The notes under the pieces: generated by a model | What the model was told of the DNA's origin: nothing | The model's input: the letters and a program-made list of their open reading frames with translations, nothing else | The model's database searches: none | Position numbers and translations under genes: made by a program | Source: Adineta steineri | Lineage: Eukaryota; Rotifera; Eurotatoria; Adinetida; Adinetidae | Direction of reading: 5' to 3' | NCBI GenBank assembly: GCA_905250115.1 | Contig: CAJNOI010000090.1 | Location: 62,001 to 126,000, forward strand | Length of the DNA stretch: 64,000 bases | Shown: piece after piece, positions 56,393-64,000 of the stretch | How positions within the stretch are numbered: the first letter of the stretch is position 1 | Layout: the number at the start of each line of letters is the position of its first letter

Positions 56393-59300
56393 TACCTGCT
56401 ATCTTTAATGATCCCATCCCACGAGCAACCCGTGCATAATCATATGTTTTAATAGCATCTAATACTTTGCCAACAGCATCATTCGTTGTCACAAGTATTT
56501 TATTTTGATACAAATAATAAAGATTGGTAAACTTCGTCTTGCCTGGCGGAACATCTAGCGCACGTAATGCATTGACAGTCAATAATTTGTTATTTAAAGT
56601 CAGATTCTGATTTGTGGCGCTGAGCATTTCTATTTCATTAGTTAATTCACTGTGGTAATCGTTTAATCTTTGTTCCCACTGTTCGAGAATTCTTTGATTT
56701 GTATAACAAGCAAAAATACGACAATATTCAGTTTTAATTTCAGAAACTTCAATGAGACGCTTTGATAATATGCGAGCTTTCTCAAATAGATTTTCTCTAC
56801 GCTCCTTTTGACATTGTTCTGTATTTTCTTTGCCCTCGATTTGAAAATTTCTCATATTTTCGAAACAACTTTCCATCTCCTTTTGAACAAAATCACTATG
56901 ATATTTCACAAATCCTTCCAAATCGCTAGGTACACATAAAAAATCATTGTGTAATGAAATACAGTTTCTTTTACACGCATCGAAATATTGCAATGCTTTT
57001 TCAACTTTTTTGAAGTCTAAGTTTTTTTCTTCTTCTTTCTTCCATTCTTCTGTGTTGAATGAAGCTTTAATAATAATACAAACTCCATTTATCTCCTTTT
57101 CAAACCAAGAATTAACATCAACTATATGCTGATTTATATCTGGAAGAAATTTTTCTAAAGGTTTCATTTCCTTGATATCTGATACTATTTTATGAACTGA
57201 ATCGATTTTGTCATAATTATCAAGATTTAAAGGGACTTGCATGACAGTTACTTTCATCTCTGTTATATGTTCAATAAGTCGTTCTTCAACATCCTTTATG
57301 ATATAAGAGTATTCGCCACTTCGATACTTTTCTATCCATTCAGCATTCTTTAGATTTAATAGACACTTTGTCAGTTTATCATAATTAACTTTTCCGTCTC
57401 GTTGAAATACGATTTTTAATAGATCTTCAGCATCTAATTTTGCATCGCGTAGATATCTAACTATTTTCTCGACGATACTATAATGAAACTGATTTGTTTT
57501 GATCTCGATCACAGAAATTGTTCTGATCGAATCTAGTTCTTCTAAAAACTGTCTCAATGTGTAAAATGCATTTTTATTATTAAACTCTGCGTCGATTTTT
57601 TGAACAATTCCTTGGAAGTAATTTAAAATTTTCGACAAAAGATTTTCATAAATCTTCTCGATCTCCTTTTTGGAAATGTGAGGGTGAAGTGCGTATGTTT
57701 TCATAGCACCTTCTAGCATAGAAACACAACTATTTAAACTATTGATATCATCCTTAAGTAGTTTTTCATGATCAAAAACACGAGTTAAATTTTTGACAGA
57801 GGTATCGATATGATTAAGAAAATATTCCTTCATTCGATTGTATTCTTCTTGCATATATGCACGATCTAAATGATCGTGCAAAACATTTAATGCTTCATGT
57901 AATTTAGTGATACTACTAGCACTCTCATCAAACTTATTTGATAAAACTGAAGTTTTGAAAGAAGTTGTTACTGATTTGATTTTTTCTGCGAGAGCTTGGC
58001 AAGTACTATTGTATTTCTCTGGATTAATACGTGGGAATGAGTTCAAAACAAGTTTCATCTTGTCCAGACTTCCTTTAATTAGAGAATTATTGATTTCTTT
58101 GTCGTGTAGTTCTATAAACATGTCATCCATTTGTTGACTTAGATATTGTATGAATGCACTACTATGAACGACTTTCTGTTTTAAATGACTTTCTCTCAGG
58201 TCTTCTGCTAGCGTAGCGTGGTTAATACATGTTTCATAGTAACGAATATCTTCGTTGCTTAAAATTCTTTCGTTTATTAGGCCACGACTTATAACTGAAG
58301 TAGCTCCTTTATACTCTTCTGTAAGATGTCTAACTATATTTTCAACACAATCATCGTAAATTTGTTTGATGTATTCTTGGTCAAGTGCATCGTACAAACG
58401 TTTTAGTAAATCCATCTTGTACTTTACAAATAAAAAGTCGGAGCGCTCAGTTGCAGACATAATACTTAACTGATCTTTTCTGATTTGCTCTTGTACAGTT
58501 GCTTTGGACTTATCTGTGATAGAAAATTTAAATACTTCATCAGGATGATTTATCACTTGGAAGTCATCAAAGTCATCAATCATGTCGAGAGGATCACCTT
58601 CAAGTGGATCTATTATCCGTACGTTCCGTCTTGTTTTTCTCACTAAATCCCTAAACAGCAACATATAGCTTATATCTGACTTGTCTGCCTCATCCATTCG
58701 TTGTTCTGCGTCTTTTAATAAATGATGGATTGTGTCCTTCTCCTCCAATGAAAATTTCGTGAATATATAAGCAACTGCTCGGATATGATCTTTAATTCCT
58801 GGGATAAGTCCTATCAATGTACGAGCTAAATTCTTCACGCCACCTTGTCTGTCCCCAATGCTCATAGCACTGATTAAGATAACAAGTTTGACACTTTTAC
58901 ATCCCTTTATTGCTTTAGTAATGCCGACTCCATTTGCAATATCAACTTCGGCTCCATTAGTATCTTCGAATCCTGGACTATCACATAACACAAAACCATC
59001 ACCAGTATAGCCGCTCACATCTCCAGGATTTACTCTGACAGGTGTAATGTATCGCGTTTCGGATCGAGCAAACGGTGATGTAGTTATCTTTTGCAGATCT
59101 GTATTTTTCACTTCGTATGGATGTATATGATTTAATCCGTTTACTTTTATTTTCTTAAATTTAGAACCTCCGAGAAAATGGATTGTAGTAGATTTTCCTG
59201 CTCCTGTGCCTCCAACCAAAAGAATAATCTCTTTTCCCTTTATCAGCTTAGCAGCATCATCAACTTTTTCAATAAGCCTAAACAACTCTTGTATATTTAA

Positions 59301-61451
59301 CGGTCTAATCAGCTTCAAAACTCCTACTAATTTACTGAATGCAGACTTCCAATTCTGATCTTTGATATTTACCTCTAATGTCCTTATTAGATCTTGAAGC
59401 TGCGAAGATTGAAATTCTTCAATCTTCAGCCGTTCATTTAAACATTTCCATTCTTTTGCTATTTCACTCTCTATGCTGTTCGGTATCACAATATTATCTT
59501 CTGGAACTATCACCTCGTTAAGTAGTTTTAGAGAAAGAAGACATCTGAGACGAATGATGGATCTCTCTGAACATGGTGGCATACAGGAAAAGTCGCTGTG
59601 TAAGTTTTTCACACTTCTTTTTGTTATCGTATCTTCGTCCTGTGCTAAGCAATTATTACTTCCATCTACATTCGAAGGGTGATCACCACTCGCAAAATGA
59701 TCAAATTTATCGCTTATACTTAAAGGAGAAAACTGTACCACCTGCGAATGATCGAACGACTGTTGAGCTTTCTCGAGTGATGACACAGACTCATATTTTT
59801 CTCCATTCGTGAAACTCCTGGTATCTGATTTCCGTCTGATTATGTCGTTGTTACGTACCTTTTCATCAAGAAGCTCGATGCTTGAGTGTAATCTTATCAC
59901 TTCTGTATCATTAGTTACCTGTAAAGGCTGTAGAGCGTTGATTTGATTAGCTATACTTTGAAGTTCTTCCAGTTGCGTCAACGGCTCTCGCATCTTTGCG
60001 GCAGTGTTCTGTCTACCTGAGCTTTCAGCTTCCTGAATTTTTTGTCGCATTTTCATTATCTCTTCTTTCAACGCTTTTTCGTCCATCAGCTCATGCTCTG
60101 AAAGCCCATTGTCTAGTTTAGCTCTTAGCTCTTCTATATTACCAGTTGTAGTTGATGTACAACGCTGTTTAGCTGCGATTTGATCTACTAGATCCTGAAG
60201 CTTTTCGAGTTGCGTCAACGGCTCTCGTATCTTTTCGGCAGTTTTCTGTCTACCTAAACTTTCAGCTTCCTGAATTTCTTGTCGCATTTTCATGATCTCT
60301 TCTTTCAACGCTTTCTCGTCCTTCAGCTCATGCTCTGAAAGACCACTAGATAGTCTCACTTTCAATTCTTCGATTAATGGTTTGGAAGGAGACGGAGACA
60401 ATGGTTGCAACTCTATGATCTTAGAAACTAGTGCTTGAATTTCTTTAAGTTTCAATAAATAGTTTTGGCGTTCACCTGCAACTTTACCCCTTCCCTGATT
60501 ATTACATTCCTGAATTTCCCGTTGTGTTTTCAAAATTTCCTCTTCGAGTTCTTTCTCATTGCTAATTTCAAATTCGTGGAAAGCATCTTGTAACTGCTTT
60601 TCTATCGATTCACAGGATTTAACCTGTGAGTAGTCATCATTTCGGATGGTGGGAGAAGGCGTAACTGTTGATTTTTCACCTGCTGTCTGGTTGCTGGATG
60701 CAACAGGAAAAATATTTTCGCGGTCGAAGAATGAACTTTTTTCTAATATCTCATTCTGTTCTTTTTGTTGTTCTGTTTGTGAAGAAAGAAATAAGGAATT
60801 CGATGCACTCACATATATCGCACTCTCTTTCTCAATACTCACTGCTTGTTTTGAATGGCAAACGTTCGATGTATTTACTTCAGAAAGTGAAGTATATGTT
60901 TTTTGATTGTCGATTATTTCAGTTTGTACATCCATAAGTTGTAATTCTTCGACTCGTTTTAATAAGTTTTCGATGGTCAGTCGATTGCTTTGTGTTGGAT
61001 CGTTGTGTGTTTGTAATGTTTTCGAAGGTAAGGTCACCCTAGGATACAAGTCATTGAATTTTTGTTGTATGTTTTCATGCACAAATGAAGAATTTGATAC
61101 TGGATCAATGAATTCGATTTCCTGAATCGCGTGTGTTCCTTTAAATTGTATTATTATTCCAACCCAATGAGAATTTCCCAAATAATAAGGAATAAGTATA
61201 ATTCGTTTCCCAGTATTTTCTTTGCTTTCCTGTTGCAATTGTGTCTCCCACTGACTATGTTCATTAGCATCAACAGCTTTTAATACATAAGTGGGTTTCG
61301 AGAAGCCTTGTGGAAACTTTTGACCTTCTAATTTTTTCAATTTTGTATCCAAATCACGCTGAATATTAACATGCTCTTCAGTTGAGTTATCAAAGTCTGC
61401 CACCGTATCGGTATTTGCGAGAGACAATATAACTTTCAGGTTTTTAAACAT
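56370..61451 (-). CDS. Giant P-loop GTPase with Ulp1-like N-terminus and coiled coils (5' part of a giant gene)
   Basis: ORF of 1,693 codons from the ATG at 61451. Residues 80-120 (RIILIPYYLGNSHWVGI ... EIEFIDPVSN) resemble the His and Asp block of C48/Ulp1-type cysteine peptidases, but no Cys block follows, so it may be inactive. Three tandem copies of a coiled-coil unit lie at about 295-360, 375-440 and 453-515 (for example EEIMKMRQEIQEAESLGRQ). A GTPase domain spans about 735-970: G1 LLVGGTGAGKSTT (about 745), G3 VLCDSPGFED (about 824) and a G4-like FTKF, closest to AIG1/septin-like GTPases. The remaining 700 residues are predicted helical and coiled coil. If the intron at 56326-56395 is used, the last 7 codons change and the protein continues into the SecA-like ORF, giving 3,337 aa in all. 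The role is unknown. Confidence 0.82.
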   Translation of the reverse strand: MFKNLKVILSLANTDTVADFDNSTEEHVNIQRDLDTKLKKLEGQKFPQGFSKPTYVLKAVDANEHSQWETQLQQESKENTGKRIILIPYYLGNSHWVGIIIQFKGTHAIQEIEFIDPVSNSSFVHENIQQKFNDLYPRVTLPSKTLQTHNDPTQSNRLTIENLLKRVEELQLMDVQTEIIDNQKTYTSLSEVNTSNVCHSKQAVSIEKESAIYVSASNSLFLSSQTEQQKEQNEILEKSSFFDRENIFPVASSNQTAGEKSTVTPSPTIRNDDYSQVKSCESIEKQLQDAFHEFEISNEKELEEEILKTQREIQECNNQGRGKVAGERQNYLLKLKEIQALVSKIIELQPLSPSPSKPLIEELKVRLSSGLSEHELKDEKALKEEIMKMRQEIQEAESLGRQKTAEKIREPLTQLEKLQDLVDQIAAKQRCTSTTTGNIEELRAKLDNGLSEHELMDEKALKEEIMKMRQKIQEAESSGRQNTAAKMREPLTQLEELQSIANQINALQPLQVTNDTEVIRLHSSIELLDEKVRNNDIIRRKSDTRSFTNGEKYESVSSLEKAQQSFDHSQVVQFSPLSISDKFDHFASGDHPSNVDGSNNCLAQDEDTITKRSVKNLHSDFSCMPPCSERSIIRLRCLLSLKLLNEVIVPEDNIVIPNSIESEIAKEWKCLNERLKIEEFQSSQLQDLIRTLEVNIKDQNWKSAFSKLVGVLKLIRPLNIQELFRLIEKVDDAAKLIKGKEIILLVGGTGAGKSTTIHFLGGSKFKKIKVNGLNHIHPYEVKNTDLQKITTSPFARSETRYITPVRVNPGDVSGYTGDGFVLCDSPGFEDTNGAEVDIANGVGITKAIKGCKSVKLVILISAMSIGDRQGGVKNLARTLIGLIPGIKDHIRAVAYIFTKFSLEEKDTIHHLLKDAEQRMDEADKSDISYMLLFRDLVRKTRRNVRIIDPLEGDPLDMIDDFDDFQVINHPDEVFKFSITDKSKATVQEQIRKDQLSIMSATERSDFLFVKYKMDLLKRLYDALDQEYIKQIYDDCVENIVRHLTEEYKGATSVISRGLINERILSNEDIRYYETCINHATLAEDLRESHLKQKVVHSSAFIQYLSQQMDDMFIELHDKEINNSLIKGSLDKMKLVLNSFPRINPEKYNSTCQALAEKIKSVTTSFKTSVLSNKFDESASSITKLHEALNVLHDHLDRAYMQEEYNRMKEYFLNHIDTSVKNLTRVFDHEKLLKDDINSLNSCVSMLEGAMKTYALHPHISKKEIEKIYENLLSKILNYFQGIVQKIDAEFNNKNAFYTLRQFLEELDSIRTISVIEIKTNQFHYSIVEKIVRYLRDAKLDAEDLLKIVFQRDGKVNYDKLTKCLLNLKNAEWIEKYRSGEYSYIIKDVEERLIEHITEMKVTVMQVPLNLDNYDKIDSVHKIVSDIKEMKPLEKFLPDINQHIVDVNSWFEKEINGVCIIIKASFNTEEWKKEEEKNLDFKKVEKALQYFDACKRNCISLHNDFLCVPSDLEGFVKYHSDFVQKEMESCFENMRNFQIEGKENTEQCQKERRENLFEKARILSKRLIEVSEIKTEYCRIFACYTNQRILEQWEQRLNDYHSELTNEIEMLSATNQNLTLNNKLLTVNALRALDVPPGKTKFTNLYYLYQNKILVTTNDAVGKVLDAIKTYDYARVARGMGSLKIAGNGGEYFF

Positions 61452-61652
61452 AATGAATCTTTAAGAGTACGAGCTCTTCAAAAAGACTTTCTAAAAGTAA
61501 ACGATATTTTGATTATTTATTTCCAAATTCACTGAAGCGAAGAAAATGCATCTACGACAGATGATAAGTTGTTCTATAGTGCTTGGATGCCTTTTCTCAA
61601 AGTCACTGTGATAGATATTCGACGAATTATGATTTGATCATGTATTACAAAG

Positions 61653-61781
61653 TGCCGAGTGTGTCGGTGTGAGTCGAAGAGATGTACCATCACCCTCACT
61701 CACATTCACACTCTTTTCTGTGAATAAGGCTGTGGGTGAGAGTGACTATATGTCTTTTCGATTCACACCCACACTCTCAAG
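61653..61781. repeat. Two adjacent telomere-like hairpin elements
   Basis: The first has GAGTGTGTCGGTGTGAGTC and CACTCACATTCACACTC (to 61713). The second has AAGGCTGTGGGTGAGAGTG and TTCACACCCACACTCTCAAGAT (to 61781). Confidence 0.65.
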
Positions 61782-61983
61782 ATAACGCACATTAGCGGTC
61801 AAAAAGCGAACAGTTTTATATTTTTTTCGTTTATACTCACAGAAGTTTCTGTTTTTAAATTTGATTTAGACGGAATCATTTTCAAGGGAAAAAAATATGA
61901 TATCTTTGTCTTAATATACGAAATGGTCACATGTTTGCTAACTGTAAGAAGGATGCTTTCTGCCTCTAGATCGATGCAGATAC

Positions 61984-62030
61984 CTTGAGAGTGTGGGTCT
62001 CAATGTTGGTGCGGGTGTGGGTACTGTTAT
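61984..62030. repeat. Telomere-like G-rich arm without partner
   Basis: CTTGAGAGTGTGGGTCTC, then GGTGCGGGTGTGGGTACTG; the inverted right arm is missing. Confidence 0.5.
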
Positions 62031-62632
62031 GAGTTTGTGAGCGGATGTGAGACGAAAATACTATCTGCACTCAAACCAATCCACCCAAACCTAAACTCAG
62101 TAGTCAAACTCACAAAAATCAAAACGATTTGGGTTTGGTTCATGTCCTGCTCTGATACCTCATGCAAACCCAAGTTTTCAAGCGGTTTGAGTTTGCTGCA
62201 TGTCTACCCACATCCAGGCATATCCGCGAAAAGACAAGAACATGAGACGCGTAATACGTACTGACTTTGGTTATTCGTAAGGCACTTGTTTATTCTATCT
62301 TTTTCACGTATATGTTGCTAATGACTTCTCTCGACGAAGTGAAGAAATGCGTAGAAGGCAATCGATTTATGAATTGTAGGCAAAGTTAAATGGAGTTTTT
62401 ATTATATCGATGTTGAAACAGTGGCGAATAAAATGAATAGTCTAAGTTGGTAAGAACTCTTTATTTTCTTTCCAACGGATAATAATATTATTCATTCTGA
62501 AAGGGTTTCCTCCCTGCTCGAAAGAGATAAGAACAAACCTTCATATAGACGTCCGAGATAATGTTACATTATAGATAAAAACGAAAAAAAAAGATTCATT
62601 CTTTCTTTTTCTGTTTTGCAATATCAAACAAT

Positions 62633-62721
62633 CAGTGTTGCCACCTTTTGTAGTCCAAAAAGCAGAAAAATCTTCAAAGAGCAGAATTTGTCTACTAAAT
62701 GCAGATAAAGTGGCAACACCG
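62633..62721. mobile_element. Short inverted-repeat element, hAT-like ends
   Basis: Ends CAGTGTTGCCAC and GTGGCAACACCG are inverted repeats with one mismatch; the length is 89 nt. CAGTGTTGCCA-type ends are common in hAT MITEs. No target duplication is visible. Confidence 0.6.
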
Positions 62722-62776
62722 CAGATTTAACTATAAGACAAACAATAAGCACATACAACATAAAAATCGTTGACTT

Positions 62777-64000
62777 CTATTTTGTATCTATTATTTTCTC
62801 AACATCATCTAATATAAGTGTAACTTCAGTTAGTTCAACAAGTGAATCAATATTATCAACATGCGTACGAACACTTTGTGCATGGATTATAGACTTAGTC
62901 AAAGCCATAAACCAATATATGATACTATGAAAATGTTTAACAGCTTCACACCAACCATATCTATAATTAAGATATTTCCATGTAACTTCTGCATATTTAT
63001 TTTGAATATGAAATATTGTAGAAGAATTTGTTGAATCTATTGAAATATCTGAAGAATATATATAAGTAGTTTTTGATAAAGCAAATAATGAAAGTGCTAA
63101 TTTAAATATTACAATATCTGGATTGATAAATTTCATTGTCCATCGAGTAGGAGAGATTCCACCAACGTCGAACATTGCAGTCATAATTTTCAAAAAAGAA
63201 TCTAGACTAAGTAAACCAAAATGATGTGTAATAAATGCAGTCGCCATGCAAGATACATTTTCTGCAGCATTACGAAGTAAAATGGAACGATCAGTAAATG
63301 ATAATTTACAAATATCATCATTCAAACGAAGATATCTTCCTGTTGGTTCATAAATAGAGAATAAAAAATTTTCTACAAGTTTTTGATATGTTACATTTAT
63401 TGGCTGTAAAGAATTGTGTGTATCTACTAAAGATTTACTAAGTAATGAAACTTGAGATTCATCATAACTGTTATATAAATTTGAGAGAAGTGTCCATTGA
63501 CTAGTAGTCAATAATGAATGATCTGGTTTTAAAGAATTTATTATTGAGAACTAAAAACATAAATAAGAAAAATATTTCGTACATTTATATTATCTTACTT
63601 TTTCAGATTGATATCGTGGTTCTACTTTAACTAACGATTTTGTTTTTGATTTCTTCGGTCTTGATGTTCGAAATTTGTCAGTAGTCATTCCATATTGAAA
63701 ACATCTCTTAAGTCGACATGATGCACACATATGATGATTATCTCGTTTTATTTCACAATTGCCACCAAAATTACATTTAAATGCTTTCTAAATCAAGCGA
63801 ATAATTTTTACTTAAAAATTAAAAAAAGATAATTAAAACTAACTTGTCCAATATTAGCATTTCGTTTAAAAAACATTTTACATGAATGACATGAAATAGC
63901 GCCAAAATTTACATATTGAGCAGGAGCGCCACATATTCTACATTCAGATAAATTTTGTTTTTTTGTTAATGGTTCAGTTTCAAGTGTCACTGAATGATAT
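62777..64000 (-). CDS. Nuclear hormone receptor, 5' end cut by window
   Basis: Exons 64000-63844 (partial), 63787-63599 and 63550-62777 join in frame. The DNA-binding domain has zinc finger 1 CRICGAPAQYVNFGAISCHSCKMFFKR, whose P-box region is CHSCK, and zinc finger 2 CNFGGNCEIKRDNHHMCASCRLKRC, split by an intron after the first finger as in many animal receptors. The hinge is basic (RPKKSKTKS). The ligand-binding region is about 250 aa of helix-rich sequence, divergent but of the usual length. Family role: ligand-regulated transcription factor in the nucleus. The subfamily cannot be assigned; rotifers have many divergent members. The frame is open at the window edge, so the start lies outside. 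Confidence 0.88.

Larger units (their letters stand above)
61452..62632. other. Upstream region of the giant gene
   Basis: Should hold its promoter. It contains hairpin elements at 61653-61781 and 61984-62030. A separate CAAACCC/GGGTTTG inverted patch lies at about 62070-62190, where AATCCACCCAAACC opposes GATTTGGGTTTGGTT. No gene is visible. Confidence 0.5.

Noticed and set aside
18900..62030. Possible CRISPR array or true telomere made of the TGTGGG repeats
   Set aside because: Elements are single hairpins about 2 kb apart with unrelated loops, not regular repeat-spacer units, and no long terminal tract is present.
62037..62264. 75-codon ORF near the C-rich patch
   Set aside because: Lies in an inverted CAAACCC repeat area; no domain.

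Overview
The window looks like nuclear DNA of an animal, most probably a bdelloid rotifer. Genes carry short GT-AG introns of about 50-80 nt, the DNA is AT-rich, and one eukaryotic tRNA-Gln is present. The gene mix also fits bdelloids: metazoan genes (nuclear receptor, eIF1, dispanin, BK-channel beta-like protein) lie among fungal- or bacterial-looking ones (AA11-like LPMO, GH45 cellulase with CBM1, bacterial-type methyltransferase, DHA1 transporter). Several R-S-E mono-ADP-ribosyltransferases (ARTs) with changing partner domains are present. The species call is inference; no rRNA or mitochondrial marker is present.

Layout. 0-13 kb: secreted LPMO (-), M28 membrane peptidase (+), eIF1 (-), a large type I membrane protein (+), a two-TM channel-beta-like protein (-), tRNA-Gln (-) and a 370-bp foldback palindrome. 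13-25.7 kb: long-chain acyl-CoA ligase (+), a hAT-type element with a nested element, a decayed gene, papain-like peptidase (+), GH45-CBM1 cellulase (-), dispanin/CD225 protein (+) and a methyltransferase (+). 26-41.5 kb: ART-TPR protein (-), a repeat-rich membrane protein (-), a GPCR relic, a DHA1 transporter (-), a TIR-ART fusion (-), an ART relic (-) and a protein with a cold-shock-like C-terminus (+). 42-51 kb: a second foldback and a very AT-rich stretch holding an ART-NHL fusion gene (+) whose introns contain a minisatellite and transposon copies. 51.3-61.5 kb (-): two very large ORFs that overlap by 23 nt and can be joined by a 70-nt intron into one reading frame of 3,337 codons. In order it encodes a Ulp1-like segment, triplicated coiled coil, P-loop GTPase, SecA-like DEAD motor and VWA domain. 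62.8-64 kb: a nuclear receptor cut by the window edge.

The most unusual item is the GTPase/SecA/VWA giant, because animals have no SecA pathway. Next are the ART genes carrying TPR, TIR or NHL partners, which suggest a local set of NAD-using sensor/effector proteins. About thirty short inverted elements built from TGTGGG-like units, usually bounded by CTTGAGGG...CCCTCAAG, lie between genes and inside introns throughout the window and resemble interstitial telomere-like hairpins. Exon boundaries were worked out by reading splice sites and frame by eye.
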